From contig NZ_BJYA01000023.1 of NCBI RefSeq assembly GCF_007991275.1, forward strand, positions 1 to 40,220: DNA of 40,220 nucleotides, in the 5' to 3' direction. Below the pieces are notes generated by a model that saw only the letters and a program-made list of their open reading frames with translations, was not told the DNA's origin and searched no databases. Positions 1 through 8,827 of this stretch are shown piece after piece (position 1 is the first letter of the stretch; each line of letters starts with the position of its first letter). The position numbers and the translations under genes were made by a program. This DNA comes from Alkalibacillus haloalkaliphilus (lineage in GTDB: Bacteria > Bacillota > Bacilli > Bacillales > Alkalibacillaceae).

Positions 1-124
1 CGCTGATAAACACTTCGCAAGCGCTGATAAATTCCTGTGAGCGCTGATAAACACTTCGCAAGCGCTGATAAATTCCTGTGAGCGCTGATAAATAATCGCG
101 GGCACCGATAAAATACCCCGTGAG
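1..124. repeat. Tandem array of 20-21 bp units with core CGCTGATAAA
   Basis: Units begin at about 1, 22, 42, 63, 83 and 103, each opening with CGCTGATAAA (CACCGATAAA in the last). Two alternating unit types form a 41-bp higher-order repeat: 1-41 is repeated exactly at 42-82, then the array decays. A further CGCC start lies at 125. The array probably begins left of the window. No open reading frame crosses it and there are no unique spacers, so it is not a CRISPR array. A related array with the same period lies at 33363-33475. Confidence 0.9.
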
Positions 125-191
125 CGCCAAATAGTCTCCCCCCTGCAATCAAACACACCACCCCCTATTGTTCACCCGCAAAAAAATAAAG

Positions 192-220
192 TTGACAATC
201 CCTTCACCTTTCGATATATT
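192..220 (+). promoter_or_regulatory. Predicted sigma-A promoter of bioY
   Basis: TTGACA at 192-197 and TATATT at 215-220 are separated by 17 bp. The transcript would start about 20 nt before the ribosome binding site AAAGGGGG at 231-238. I saw no clear BirA-type dyad here. Confidence 0.75.
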
Positions 221-247
221 ATGATCAGCGAAAGGGGGAATTAGAAA

Positions 248-859
248 ATGAAGAGAAAGTTTAGTCCGAGTGAATTAACATTAGGTTCTGTATTTGTTGT
301 ATTACTAATGATCGGCGCGAACATTGCGATTTGGTTTCCATTTCTAAAAATTACATATGGTGCTGGTTCAGTTCCGCTTTCATTACAAACATTTTTTGCA
401 ATTTTAGCTGGTATTATTTTAGGAAGAAAGTTAGGAAGTTTTACTGTTATTGTCTATTTATTAATCGGTGCGGCAGGAGTGCCTGTGTTTGCTGAGATGA
501 GTTCTGGTTTACAAACGTTCATTTATCCTACTGGAGGCTTTTTATTCTCCTTTATTGCCGTAGCTTGGGTGACTGGGTATATAGTTGAGAAAAGTCAAAA
601 CCCTAATATAAAAGTCTATCTCGCAGCTACCTTCGCTGGCTTAATGGCCAACTATTTGATTGGTACACCTTTTATGGTCGCTTCAACTAACCTTGTATTC
701 GAAGTACCATTAACGTTAACACAAGGGGCGATTGCTATGCTGCCTTTCTTTATAAAAGACTTCGTGATTACAATGGGAGCAGCCATTCTGCTTCCGAAAA
801 TATTAGGGCGGCTATCAGTTGTTAACTCTTCAATACCGACTCACAATACGTCTCAATAA
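248..859 (+). CDS. bioY: Biotin transporter BioY (S component)
   Basis: This 203-residue, strongly hydrophobic protein matches the BioY family, the membrane-embedded biotin-binding subunit of ECF transporters. BioY can act with a shared EcfAAT energizing module or alone. Several membrane segments are visible, with the family-typical glycine-rich stretch around residues 70-100 (LLIGAAGVPVFAE, then YPTGGFLFSF). The start follows AAAGGGGG at a 9-nt distance and a good promoter. In B. subtilis a bioY paralogue (yuiG) also sits beside yuiE/pepA, so the location agrees. No EcfA or EcfT gene lies next to it. No BirA operator was recognised, so biotin control is not shown by the sequence. Confidence 0.9.
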   Translation: MKRKFSPSELTLGSVFVVLLMIGANIAIWFPFLKITYGAGSVPLSLQTFFAILAGIILGRKLGSFTVIVYLLIGAAGVPVFAEMSSGLQTFIYPTGGFLFSFIAVAWVTGYIVEKSQNPNIKVYLAATFAGLMANYLIGTPFMVASTNLVFEVPLTLTQGAIAMLPFFIKDFVITMGAAILLPKILGRLSVVNSSIPTHNTSQ

Positions 860-866
860 ATATGCA

Positions 867-900
867 AAAAGCGCTAAGGTAATCATCCCTTAGCGCTTTT
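867..900. terminator. Bidirectional terminator between bioY and pepA
   Basis: A 13-bp perfect stem (867-879 with 888-900) closes an 8-nt loop, with A-runs at the left and T-runs at the right. It can serve both converging genes. Confidence 0.9.
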
Positions 901-903
901 TAT

Positions 904-2391
904 TTATTTTACATTCATCATCGTTTTAGCTAATGTTCTCGCCATAACACCTGTTGGCCCTTTTGGACCTAAATCGTGCTCACCTTCTGCCATCGCTGTA
1001 CCCGCAATGTCCAAGTGAACCCACGGTGTATCTTCAGCAAAAGCGCCAACGAAAGCGCCTGCCATTACGGCGTGTGCTTTACGACCTGGTGAATTGTTTA
1101 AATCGGCTATATGACTCTTTCTTACTTGTTTCTTATAAACATCTAAATAAGGCAATTGCCAAATTGGCTCATTAACTTGCTCTGATGCTTCTTGGATTTC
1201 ACCAAGCCATTTTTCATTGTTCGTCATCGCACCTGTTACTTGATCACCTAACGCAACGACGACACCACCTGTTAAGGTTGCAACATCAACAATTTTAGCA
1301 GCACCGTTTTGTCTAGCATAAGTAACTGCGTCTGCCATTGCTAAACGGCCTTCTGCATCCGTATTGCGAACTTCTACCGTTTTCCCACTCATCGTAACAA
1401 TAACATCATCAGGTTTATAAGCTGTATGACTAATCATATTATCCGTCGCTGGGATCAACGCCATAATGTTCTCTTTTGGCTTAATATGACAGATAGCGTC
1501 CATGGCACCAATTACTGAAGCAGCTCCACCCATGTCCATCTTCATACCAATAATACCGTCTTTTGGCTTTAATGAATAACCACCTGTATCAAACGTAATA
1601 CCTTTACCGACAATCGCGACAGGATCCTCCCAAGTATCTTTACCTTGGTACTTCATAACGATAAAACGTGGCGGTTCATCTGAGCCTTGATTAACAGCCA
1701 ATAACGCACCCATGCCGTATGCTTTAATCTTTTCATGATCAAACACTTCAATCTCAATATCATGTTTACTGGCAATGTTTTCAGCAAAGGCAGCCAAGTC
1801 TGATGCTGTTAATAAATTTCCTGGTAAGTTAACTAAATGACGCGCGATATTCGCTCCATTACCTAAAGCATAGCCTGTATTAGCAGCTTCAACAACACCT
1901 TGACTTTGATCTGTTAAAAACTTTACATTGGCTAAGTCAACTGACTCTTCTGCACGATCTGTATGATAAGTTTGTAGCTGGTGCGGAGCCATAGCCATCG
2001 CTTCAGCAATCGCCTCAACGTAATCGGCTTGGTCTTCACCTGATACAATACTATTTAATTGGATCGATGCTTGAGCAACTCCACTTTCAGCTAGTTGCTT
2101 AAAAACTTTTCCGAAAGTGTTTCGAACAGTATGAACTGTCTTGGCATCTCTTTTTCCTAGTCCTACGAAGTATAGTCTTTTAGCTTCAATTAAACCTAAT
2201 GTATGTACTTTAGAGACAGATCCTTCCTTATTTGAGATATCTCCTGATTGGACTAACTCATCTAAATGACCATTGAACTTGTCATTTAAAAGTTGATAAT
2301 AACTTTGACTTTCTTTGTTTTCCTCAAACAAACCAATAATTAAAGCATCTGTTTGGTGGTTTTCTAAATTTTCATTAATGACTTTAAACAT
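904..2391 (-). CDS. pepA: Leucyl aminopeptidase, M17 family
   Basis: This is a 495-residue cytosolic M17 metallo-aminopeptidase that removes N-terminal residues from peptides, usually as a hexamer with two metal ions per subunit. The N-terminal macrodomain-like part spans about residues 1-160 and the catalytic domain about 170-490. The metal and catalytic set is visible: K263 and D268 in GKGITFDTGG, D286 in MKMDMGGAA, and D345, E347 and R349 in the signature NTDAEGRL. All are intact. The ATG follows GGAGGG. It is the orthologue of B. subtilis YuiE, between bioY and yuiD as in that genome but lacking the transporter gene yuiF. It is transcribed alone, divergently from yuiD, and ends at a shared terminator. 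Confidence 0.96.
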   Translation of the reverse strand: MFKVINENLENHQTDALIIGLFEENKESQSYYQLLNDKFNGHLDELVQSGDISNKEGSVSKVHTLGLIEAKRLYFVGLGKRDAKTVHTVRNTFGKVFKQLAESGVAQASIQLNSIVSGEDQADYVEAIAEAMAMAPHQLQTYHTDRAEESVDLANVKFLTDQSQGVVEAANTGYALGNGANIARHLVNLPGNLLTASDLAAFAENIASKHDIEIEVFDHEKIKAYGMGALLAVNQGSDEPPRFIVMKYQGKDTWEDPVAIVGKGITFDTGGYSLKPKDGIIGMKMDMGGAASVIGAMDAICHIKPKENIMALIPATDNMISHTAYKPDDVIVTMSGKTVEVRNTDAEGRLAMADAVTYARQNGAAKIVDVATLTGGVVVALGDQVTGAMTNNEKWLGEIQEASEQVNEPIWQLPYLDVYKKQVRKSHIADLNNSPGRKAHAVMAGAFVGAFAEDTPWVHLDIAGTAMAEGEHDLGPKGPTGVMARTLAKTMMNVK

Positions 2392-2530
2392 ATATCAGCC
2401 CTCCGATTTATGATTATAATTTATCATAACAAAATAATTCAAAATTCGAAATAAATATTTTCATAAAACCGTTTTTTACGACATCAATTTAGGGTATGAT
2501 GATAAATATAGAGAAAGGACGGCTTTATAG

Positions 2531-3004
2531 ATGGAAATTTTGTACAACACACCTTTATTGATCGCTTTATTTGCAGTAATCTTTGCTCAACTTGTCAAAA
2601 TACCGATTCAATTCATTGCAACAAAAGAAATTAATTTAGGATTAGCTTTCAGTACTGGTGGAATGCCAAGTAGTCATTCTGCTGCCGTATCGGCTTTAAC
2701 AACAGCAATCGCAATTGAACACGGATTTGAATCACCGTATTTCGCTATAGCTTGCGTATTAAGTATTATCGTTATGTATGACGCCACTGGAATTAGACGC
2801 CATGCAGGTCAACACGCGACAATTTTAAATCAACTCGTCAAAGATTTTCAGCGAATTGTCGAGGATGCTAAACATTGGGATCAAAAAGAAGAAGCTGAAA
2901 AACAAAAAGAACTTAAGGAATTGTTAGGTCATCAGCCGATTGAAGTATTTTTCGGTGCATTAACCGGTATCTTATTAGCCATTATAACTTATAGTATTTT
3001 TTAA
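2531..3004 (+). CDS. yuiD: Divergent PAP2 family membrane protein, YuiD-like
   Basis: This 157-residue protein belongs to the divergent PAP2/acid phosphatase-haloperoxidase-related family of YuiD. Visible features are an N-terminal membrane segment (residues 5-25), the PSSHSA motif near residue 47 that resembles part of the PAP2 phosphatase active site, a second hydrophobic segment near 75-88, the YDATGIRRHAGQHA motif near 88-102, a charged Lys/Glu-rich stretch and a C-terminal membrane segment. The substrate is unknown; phosphatase activity is inferred from the motif only. The start follows AAAGGACGG. It is divergent from pepA and convergent with yuiC. Confidence 0.9.
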   Translation: MEILYNTPLLIALFAVIFAQLVKIPIQFIATKEINLGLAFSTGGMPSSHSAAVSALTTAIAIEHGFESPYFAIACVLSIIVMYDATGIRRHAGQHATILNQLVKDFQRIVEDAKHWDQKEEAEKQKELKELLGHQPIEVFFGALTGILLAIITYSIF

Positions 3005-3016
3005 TTATGAAACATT

Positions 3017-3044
3017 AAAAGGCCCTTCAACAAACGGGCCTTTT
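3017..3044. terminator. Bidirectional terminator between yuiD and yuiC
   Basis: AAAAGGCCC (3017-3025) pairs with GGGCCTTTT (3036-3044). The convergent genes on both sides end within 15 nt. Confidence 0.88.
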
Positions 3045-3052
3045 CTAATAAT

Positions 3053-3715
3053 TTAATAATATTGTCCTCCAATAACAGGGACTGTCTCAGATTGGATCGC
3101 TTCTTCCCAGTAGTACAAATCAGACTCCGTAACTTGTCCGTCCCCTTCTTCAATGACGTAAACTTCTACTTCACGTTTACCCCATTTATTAAACACTTCA
3201 TCTACTGTATCGTAATATAAATCAATTTTATTACCTTTAATAGCACCACCGATATCCGTCACAATTCCATATCCATAGTCCGGGATATATAGAACTGTCC
3301 CTAACGGAAAAACATTTAAATCAGCAGCAATCGTTGAGATCGTGTCTCGTTGAACAGTTAGCCCAGAATAAGTTATACCATACAAAGGATGGCCTTCTGT
3401 TTTTCCTGTCGACTCATATCCAGCTGTATAACCAGTAGCTACAACAGTTCGAGTAGGAAAATGTCTAAAAGCAACTTCTGTGGCTACCTCTTCGTCTAAA
3501 GAGGCTAGCTCCACTTCCTCAAGTTGGTTAGTTTCCTCCTCTTCTGAACTAGCAAACGATTTATGACTTAACTCTGTAGAACTTTTAACTTTGAATTCCT
3601 TAGATTCACGATTTTCTTCACTGTGTACTGAGCTCGTTACGAAGTAGGAAGCCATGAAAAATGTAATGATGACACCTACTATTAAAATAGAAAAGTTTCT
3701 AATTCGATTACTCAT
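3053..3715 (-). CDS. yuiC: 3D-domain cell-wall protein, YuiC-like
   Basis: This roughly 220-residue protein has an N-terminal membrane anchor or signal sequence (residues 5-25), an acidic linker rich in Glu and Ser (about 30-75) and a C-terminal 3D domain. That domain carries aspartates in IVTDIGGAIKGNKIDLYYD, the acidic-residue pattern that names it. YuiC-type (Sps) proteins cleave peptidoglycan as muramidases/lytic transglycosylases in stationary phase, and the fold is related to MltA. The start is placed at ATG 3715, because AGAGGTG lies 7 nt upstream. A longer frame from GTG 3736 would put that Shine-Dalgarno sequence inside the coding region. Neighbours yuiD and yuiB match B. subtilis order. 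Confidence 0.9.
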   Translation of the reverse strand: MSNRIRNFSILIVGVIITFFMASYFVTSSVHSEENRESKEFKVKSSTELSHKSFASSEEEETNQLEEVELASLDEEVATEVAFRHFPTRTVVATGYTAGYESTGKTEGHPLYGITYSGLTVQRDTISTIAADLNVFPLGTVLYIPDYGYGIVTDIGGAIKGNKIDLYYDTVDEVFNKWGKREVEVYVIEEGDGQVTESDLYYWEEAIQSETVPVIGGQYY

Positions 3716-3792
3716 TTGTGAACACCTCTTTGCCACAAAGCGTAACCAATATTAGAAACTTTTATACATTTACCGTATATTTTTTTGAATTT

Positions 3793-4110
3793 TTAAAACA
3801 TTTGATAACCGTTTTTACGTAAGATTTTAATAACGATCCCTGATACGATCGTACCTGCAAATCCAGTTAATAATATAAACATATCAACCGCCTGCAAGCT
3901 AATTAAGTCGTCCCACAAAGCAGGGAAAGCTTCGCCTGGCTGTGTGAAATAAGATGTAAATGGTACATCATCCACTATGAACACAACAACAATTGGAAAA
4001 ACAATTGCCATAACCCATGTTGAACGTAGTAACATATTTAAAATAAATGCAATACCGAAAAACAATATAAAAAACAATACAGATAAAACAAATACTTGTA
4101 TAATCCCCAT
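3793..4110 (-). CDS. yuiB: Small membrane protein YuiB
   Basis: This 105-residue, very hydrophobic protein has about three membrane segments (residues 5-25, 32-50 and 75-97) and matches the uncharacterised YuiB family by sequence character and by position between yuiC and the NADH dehydrogenase. The function is unknown. The start ATG lies 10 nt after AGGAGGA. The small zinc-finger-like gene yuiA, which follows yuiB in B. subtilis, is absent from the 155-nt gap to the next gene. Confidence 0.75.
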   Translation of the reverse strand: MGIIQVFVLSVLFFILFFGIAFILNMLLRSTWVMAIVFPIVVVFIVDDVPFTSYFTQPGEAFPALWDDLISLQAVDMFILLTGFAGTIVSGIVIKILRKNGYQMF

Positions 4111-4225
4111 TTGCTTAAGATCCTCCTAGACAATTACAAAACTAAACTAATTTTATCACAATTAAAGAACATAAAAAATGCGAACGCTTAGGGGACACAC
4201 TTTTTTCATATTTTAGAACAAAAAA

Positions 4226-4252
4226 CAAAGGTAGTGGTCGCCACTACCTTTG
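4226..4252 (-). terminator. Terminator of the NADH dehydrogenase gene
   Basis: A 12-bp perfect stem (4226-4237 with 4241-4252) is followed, on the minus strand, by a T-rich run (4217-4225). Confidence 0.88.
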
Positions 4253-4265
4253 CTAATCATTTATA

Positions 4266-5486
4266 TTAGCGATACATATCTAACTTACCTTTTTTCAGTA
4301 GTAATCCAACTCCACCAAGCTTCACAAGGTAACGGTTGTCGATTACTTTCTTCATAATTGAAGCTGAGCGGCCATATAACTTCTTGTCATCAAATACAAC
4401 ACCGATTGCATCTGTGTGACCTAACGAAGCTACTGTACCTTTAATATCAGGTGTAAATGATTCGAATTCTTCTCCACCGTTAATTAACTGCTTTAAGTTA
4501 TGACCAATTGTATCCGCCATTTGCATCGCGATTTGTGCTGTTGGTGGATATGGTTTGTCTGTTTCTTTATTGAACAGCACTGCACAGTCACCAGCAACAA
4601 ATACATCATCATAGTCCGGAGTGCGTAGATCATCACGTACCGGTACACGGCCACGACTAACTTCAAACCCTGATTCTTCAACGATTGAGTTACCGCGCAC
4701 ACCTGCTGCCCATACGATATTCTTTGTCTTAATCTCTTCTTGTTCATCGTCTTTTTCTACGATAATACCGTCTTCTGTACACTTCTTAAGCATTGTTCCT
4801 AGACGGAATTCAACACCTTTTTCTTCTAAACGATTCATAGCATACTCAACAAGCTCTTCATCAAAACCAGCTAAAGCAGTTGGTCCTGCCTCAACATTAA
4901 TTACGCGAACTTTACTAGGATCAACGTCATACTCTTGGCAAAGCTCAGGGACACGGTTTACAACTTCACCGACAAATTCGATACCTGTAAACCCTGCACC
5001 ACCAACTACGATCGTAACTAAATCTTGGCGGTCCCCTTCTTCGTTGTTATATTGAGCAAAGTTATACTCAATATGGTCACGAATTAAACGGGCACTGTTA
5101 ATGTTGTTAATTGAGAAGGCATGTTCTTTTAGTCCTTCAATACCAAATGTAGCTGATTCGAACCCTAAACCGATGACAAGGTAATCATATGTAAGCTCGC
5201 CATCTTCTAAGACTACTTTTTTGTTGTCTGGGTCAATTGACTCAACAGTGTCTTGTACGAAGTTTACACGGTTAAAATCAACAACGTCTTTAATCGGGAT
5301 ACGTGTACGGTCATGGTGTAACGTTCCTGCAGCGTTTTCGTGTAACCAAGTCGTCTGGTAGTGGTAATCATGCTTGTTTACTAATGTAATGTCGGCTTCA
5401 TTGTCACCAATAATCTTCTGTAACTTGATTGTTGTCATGATTCCGCCATATCCAGCACCTAATACAACAATGCTCGGTTTGTTCAT
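4266..5486 (-). CDS. yumB: Type II NADH dehydrogenase (NDH-2), YumB-like
   Basis: This 406-residue FAD-dependent NADH:quinone oxidoreductase of the peripheral, non-proton-pumping NDH-2 family passes electrons from NADH to menaquinone at the membrane. Residues 6-15 carry the FAD-binding VVLGAGYGG motif. A second dinucleotide fold ([12 protein letters not shown], about residue 160) binds [13 protein letters not shown] near residue 295 is the FAD-contacting GD motif. The length is normal. The start at ATG 5486 is preceded by GGATGTGATG, a modest Shine-Dalgarno sequence. A Rex-type operator lies 59-76 nt upstream, suggesting control by the NADH/NAD+ ratio. Among B. subtilis paralogues the gene order favours YumB rather than YjlD. 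The gene is monocistronic and divergent from yumC. Confidence 0.93.
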   Translation of the reverse strand: MNKPSIVVLGAGYGGIMTTIKLQKIIGDNEADITLVNKHDYHYQTTWLHENAAGTLHHDRTRIPIKDVVDFNRVNFVQDTVESIDPDNKKVVLEDGELTYDYLVIGLGFESATFGIEGLKEHAFSINNINSARLIRDHIEYNFAQYNNEEGDRQDLVTIVVGGAGFTGIEFVGEVVNRVPELCQEYDVDPSKVRVINVEAGPTALAGFDEELVEYAMNRLEEKGVEFRLGTMLKKCTEDGIIVEKDDEQEEIKTKNIVWAAGVRGNSIVEESGFEVSRGRVPVRDDLRTPDYDDVFVAGDCAVLFNKETDKPYPPTAQIAMQMADTIGHNLKQLINGGEEFESFTPDIKGTVASLGHTDAIGVVFDDKKLYGRSASIMKKVIDNRYLVKLGGVGLLLKKGKLDMYR

Positions 5487-5544
5487 TTACATCACATCCA
5501 TCCAAAAATTTTGTAAGAGTTTAAATAAAAATAAAATAAGTTCT

Positions 5545-5562
5545 TTGTGAATTACTTCACGT
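5545..5562 (-). promoter_or_regulatory. Candidate Rex operator upstream of NADH dehydrogenase
   Basis: TTGTGAATTACTTCACGT matches the Rex consensus TTGTGAA-N4-TTCACAA except in the last two bases. Rex is the redox-sensing repressor that leaves DNA when NADH is high. The site is 59 nt from the NADH dehydrogenase start and lies in the intergenic region shared with yumC. Confidence 0.7.
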
Positions 5563-5706
5563 AGTACGTAACATTTTGTCTAAAAACGTAATACTCACCT
5601 AAAAATAATCATAGAACTTTTTTACCTGTTTTTCAACCCTTTCTTAGATTTCTAATGTTTCTGATAATTTGCCTATTATATAGTTATTTATTAGTTTGCA
5701 AAACAT

Positions 5707-5735
5707 TTATCAATCAATACATCTGATGTTATAAT
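5707..5735 (+). promoter_or_regulatory. Predicted sigma-A promoter of yumC
   Basis: TTATCA (5707-5712) and a perfect TATAAT (5730-5735) are separated by 17 bp. Transcription from here would start before the ribosome binding site GGAGG near 5770 and supports the start codon at 5782. Confidence 0.65.
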
Positions 5736-5781
5736 GTTTCATGGTGCTTATACGATTTTTTATGGAGTTGGAGGAATAGAT

Positions 5782-6771
5782 ATGAACGAACACGTTAGAG
5801 ATATAGCTATTATTGGCGCTGGTCCTGTTGGTTTATTCACAGCCTTCTACGGTGGGTTACGCCAGGCTGATGTACAAGTGATCGAAAGCTTGCCACATAT
5901 TGGTGGACAACTTTCTGCATTATATCCTGAAAAATATATTTACGATGTCGCTGGCTTTCCAAAAGTAACAGCACAAGAATTAGTTGATCAGTTATATGAA
6001 CAAGCTAAACCGTTTAACCCTACTATAACGCTTGATCATGCTGTACAATCGATTGAGAAATTAGAAGAGAATTTATTTAAAATAACAACTGATCAAGAAG
6101 TATTTTATGCAAAATCCGTTATAATAACCGCAGGAAACGGTGCTTTTGAACCACGAAAATTAAAAATTGATAATGTTGATCAATATGAAAACCATAACTT
6201 ACACTACTACATTACAAATATCGAAGCTTTCCGTGATCGAAATGTCATGATTTGTGGTGGCGGCGACTCAGCCGTTGACTGGGCATTAATGCTTGAACCG
6301 ATTGCGAACAAAGTGAGTTTAGTGCATAGACGAGATCAATTCCGTGCCCATGAGCATAGTGTTGCACAGTTAAAGCAATCTTCTGTTGAACTTCTAACAC
6401 CTTACATGCCTTATGAGCTTGAAGGTGAAGAAGCAATCGAGAAAGTGAAATTACAAAAAACTAAATCAGATGAAACAATTGAAGTTGAAATTGATGATTT
6501 AATTGTTAATTACGGTTTTATTTCACAACTTGGACCTATTAAAGAATGGGGCTTAGAGTTAGAGAAAAATGATATCGTCGTTAATACGAGAATGGAAACA
6601 AACATTGAAGGTATTTATGGAGCTGGAGATATAATTACTTATCCAGGTAAAGTTAAATTAATTGCTGCTGGCTTTGGCGAAGGGCCAACTGCTGTAAACA
6701 ATGCGATGGCAAGAATGGACCCTAATGCTCGCCTTCAACCGAAACATTCTACACACATGTTTAATGATTAA
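5782..6771 (+). CDS. yumC: Ferredoxin/flavodoxin--NADP+ reductase, YumC type
   Basis: This 329-residue homodimeric flavoprotein of the thioredoxin-reductase-like ferredoxin-NADP+ reductase family moves electrons between NADPH and ferredoxin or flavodoxin. The FAD motif GAGPVG is at residues 12-17, the NADPH-binding GGGDSA motif at about 160, and GAGDI near the C-terminus. The redox CxxC of true thioredoxin reductases is absent, as expected. The start is placed at ATG 5782 because GGAGG sits just upstream; a frame opening at 5734 would overlap the predicted promoter. It is divergent from the NADH dehydrogenase and ends at a strong terminator shared with yutM. Reduced ferredoxin could serve the Fe-S proteins encoded nearby, but that link is inference. 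Confidence 0.94.
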   Translation: MNEHVRDIAIIGAGPVGLFTAFYGGLRQADVQVIESLPHIGGQLSALYPEKYIYDVAGFPKVTAQELVDQLYEQAKPFNPTITLDHAVQSIEKLEENLFKITTDQEVFYAKSVIITAGNGAFEPRKLKIDNVDQYENHNLHYYITNIEAFRDRNVMICGGGDSAVDWALMLEPIANKVSLVHRRDQFRAHEHSVAQLKQSSVELLTPYMPYELEGEEAIEKVKLQKTKSDETIEVEIDDLIVNYGFISQLGPIKEWGLELEKNDIVVNTRMETNIEGIYGAGDIITYPGKVKLIAAGFGEGPTAVNNAMARMDPNARLQPKHSTHMFND

Positions 6772-6776
6772 ATTAT

Positions 6777-6809
6777 AAAGGAGCTACGCTGAAATAGCGT
6801 AGCTCCTTT
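6777..6809. terminator. Bidirectional terminator between yumC and yutM
   Basis: A 14-bp perfect stem (6777-6790 with 6796-6809) closes a 5-nt loop and is flanked by A and T tracts. Confidence 0.92.
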
Positions 6810-6822
6810 TAATATTAGCTTA

Positions 6823-7179
6823 TTAGCAATTTCCAGGCTGTCCTTCAACCCCTGGTGCTTTAAATGAAGAACCGCAACCACACGATACAATTGCATTTGG
6901 ATTTTCAATTGTAAATCCGCCGCCCATCATATTTTGTTTAAAATCGATTGTCGTTCCTTCTATAATTGGTGCATCCATTTCAGCGATTAATACTGGAATA
7001 CCACTAATTTCTAATTCACGGTCAGTATCTTTCTTCTCATAATCGAAACCTAATTTATATGACAAGCCACTGCAACCGCCACCTTTAACGCCAAAGCGTA
7101 AGAAAACTTCTTCAGCAGTTTCGTCTTTTAACATTTCTTTAACTTGTAAAGTTGCTGGTTCTGTTAAATTAATTGTCAT
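6823..7179 (-). CDS. yutM: A-type Fe-S cluster carrier (HesB/IscA/ErpA family), YutM
   Basis: This 118-residue HesB/IscA-like protein is expected to accept Fe-S clusters from the Suf scaffold and deliver them to apo-enzymes. The three family cysteines are present: C36 in GGGCSGLSY, and C100 and C102 in SCGCGSSF. Two adjacent ATG codons exist. The second (7179) has the better spacing (7 nt) from GGGGAGG, the first (7182) only 4 nt. It is the last gene of the run yuzD-yuzB-dapF-yutM on the minus strand, 50 nt after dapF. The whole suf operon lies 15 kb away in this window. Confidence 0.92.
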   Translation of the reverse strand: MTINLTEPATLQVKEMLKDETAEEVFLRFGVKGGGCSGLSYKLGFDYEKKDTDRELEISGIPVLIAEMDAPIIEGTTIDFKQNMMGGGFTIENPNAIVSCGCGSSFKAPGVEGQPGNC

Positions 7180-7229
7180 CATAATACCTCCCCTACTCTT
7201 AGTATACTAGGTAAACGGACGTCATTCAA

Positions 7230-8105
7230 TTAAGTGAGTTCAGAAAAGAAAACACCTTCAACTACTGTCTCTGCTGGCCCTCTCATTAGGACATGATGAT
7301 TGTGTAGCCATGAGATCCATAAATCGCCACCATCTAAATGTACTGTGACTTCTTCACCTTTTTTCACAAAACCATTTAAAACAGATGAAACGACAGCAGC
7401 GCATGCCCCTGTCCCACATGCTTGCGTAATTCCTGAACCTCTTTCCCACACTCTAAAAATGATCTCACGCGAGTTAACGATTTCTACAAACTCAACATTT
7501 ACCCCTTCTGGAAATCGTGGGTCGCTCGTCACTTTGGGACCTAATGTACTAACTGGTGCATCTTTTATATTGTCTTCATAAAAAATAACATGAGGATTCC
7601 CCATAGACACGGCAGTCGCAACTAATTGTTCTTCATCAACTTCAAATGGTTCTGCGATCACTTGGTCTGTAGATGAACCATGTTCTGTTGTCATCGGAAT
7701 CTGTTCACGTTCTAAAATCGGTGGCCCCATATCAATTGAGACACTGTTGACGAATTTTCCAGTATTATCTAGATGAACGGTTGCATCGACAACACCTGAT
7801 TTAGCCTCAATTTTAAAGTCCGAACTCATCACATAACCGTGTTCAAAAGCAAATTTAGCAACACAACGTAAACCATTACCGCAGTTCATCGCCTCTGAAC
7901 CATCTTTATTAAAGATTCTCATACGAACATCAGCCTCTTCAGACGGCATAACGATGATTAATCCGTCTGAACCAATACCTGTATTAACGTTTGATACTTC
8001 TTGTGCAAGTTTAGGGATCATTTGCTCTTCTAATTTATACTGAAATCCATCTATATAAATATAACTATTGCCTAAACCATGCATTTTAGTAAAAGGTACT
8101 TTCAT
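7230..8105 (-). CDS. dapF: Diaminopimelate epimerase
   Basis: This 291-residue PLP-independent racemase converts LL-diaminopimelate to the meso form, for lysine synthesis and peptidoglycan cross-links. The two catalytic cysteines are intact: C75 in NCGNGLRC and C230 in ACGTGACAA. The two halves are the usual pseudo-symmetric domains. The start follows GTGAGGT. It lies 24 nt after yuzB and is probably co-transcribed with yuzD, yuzB and yutM. No T-box or lysine riboswitch precedes it. Confidence 0.96.
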   Translation of the reverse strand: MKVPFTKMHGLGNSYIYIDGFQYKLEEQMIPKLAQEVSNVNTGIGSDGLIIVMPSEEADVRMRIFNKDGSEAMNCGNGLRCVAKFAFEHGYVMSSDFKIEAKSGVVDATVHLDNTGKFVNSVSIDMGPPILEREQIPMTTEHGSSTDQVIAEPFEVDEEQLVATAVSMGNPHVIFYEDNIKDAPVSTLGPKVTSDPRFPEGVNVEFVEIVNSREIIFRVWERGSGITQACGTGACAAVVSSVLNGFVKKGEEVTVHLDGGDLWISWLHNHHVLMRGPAETVVEGVFFSELT

Positions 8106-8129
8106 TCACCATAACCTCACGATCTTTCT

Positions 8130-8369
8130 TTAAATACTTAACTCTTCTTCGTCTAAATACTCATAAATACGATCCACTAATTCATCTGGTGTATCAGCTA
8201 AAATTCTCCTGCCTTCAACAATGGCAAATAAACTCATAGCACAAATACCACAGTTACTCGTACAACCGTATTCCACTACATCCAAATCTGGATCTTGTCT
8301 TAACTTTTCATATGCTTCTTGTGAACCACTAACTAAATTATTAACGCAAAATTCGACTAACGGGTTCAT
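8130..8369 (-). CDS. yuzB: YuzB family protein (DUF1450)
   Basis: This 79-residue protein belongs to the DUF1450/UPF0349 family. Conserved cysteines are at residue 8 (VEFCVNN) and in YGCTSNCGICAMSLFAIV, and could bind metal or form disulfides. No function is established. The start is set at ATG 8369, with GAGGAG 11 nt upstream and the family-typical N-terminus MNPLVEFCVNN; an earlier in-frame GTG at 8381 overlaps the Shine-Dalgarno sequence. It sits between yuzD and dapF. Confidence 0.85.
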   Translation of the reverse strand: MNPLVEFCVNNLVSGSQEAYEKLRQDPDLDVVEYGCTSNCGICAMSLFAIVEGRRILADTPDELVDRIYEYLDEEELSI

Positions 8370-8427
8370 AGTCTCGTACACTCCTCAGTCTGTTTCTATA
8401 TATTGATTTGAACCCTTTATTTACTAT

Positions 8428-8751
8428 TTATTCGGGTTGTAGTCCATGTTTTTCTAATGCTTTATAAACTGTCTTCAAACGAGGATTGCCTTCACCGACA
8501 ACCTCCCCTTCTACTAATACAACTGGATAAAACATATCTTCATCAACAACACGTGTTGCGAAATCTTTATAAGGTTCTTCTTCAGGTGGATTAAAAATAT
8601 CAACATACTTATATGTCACACCATTTCCACCGAATTTTCTAGAAATAGCAGCTTGCAACCAATCATATTGTTCCTTAGAACTCGGTAAATTAACACAACT
8701 CGGACACAATACTTCCGCCCCATAAACAACTAACTCAACTTGCTTCTCCAT
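8428..8751 (-). CDS. yuzD: YuzD family disulfide/thioredoxin-like protein (DUF1462)
   Basis: This 107-residue protein has a thioredoxin-like layout: a beta strand, then CPSC (C16, C19), and a cis-proline-like element in MFYPVVLVEGEVV. YuzD-family proteins resemble glutaredoxin/NifU-associated redox proteins, but their substrate is unknown. The start follows GGAGGATC. In B. subtilis it also lies divergent from the NifU-like gene yutI, which makes a role near Fe-S assembly plausible. It heads the operon that contains dapF and yutM. Confidence 0.82.
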   Translation of the reverse strand: MEKQVELVVYGAEVLCPSCVNLPSSKEQYDWLQAAISRKFGGNGVTYKYVDIFNPPEEEPYKDFATRVVDEDMFYPVVLVEGEVVGEGNPRLKTVYKALEKHGLQPE

Positions 8752-8827
8752 AATGATCCTCCCTTTGTCAGAAAAACGAACTATTGCCTTAATTATATTT
8801 TACAAAACTTTTGTATCGAGTTACAAT

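Noticed and set aside
1-124. Possible CRISPR array
   Set aside because: Units are directly abutting at 20-21 bp with no unique spacers of 30 bp or more, and no cas genes are in the window.
4621-5055. 144-residue open frame on the plus strand
   Set aside because: It lies wholly opposite the NADH dehydrogenase gene, is Ser/Thr/Pro-rich in the way of an antisense frame, and has no ribosome binding site.
5650-5700. Fur box upstream of yumC
   Set aside because: Only a single TGATAAT half site is present; the second half does not match.
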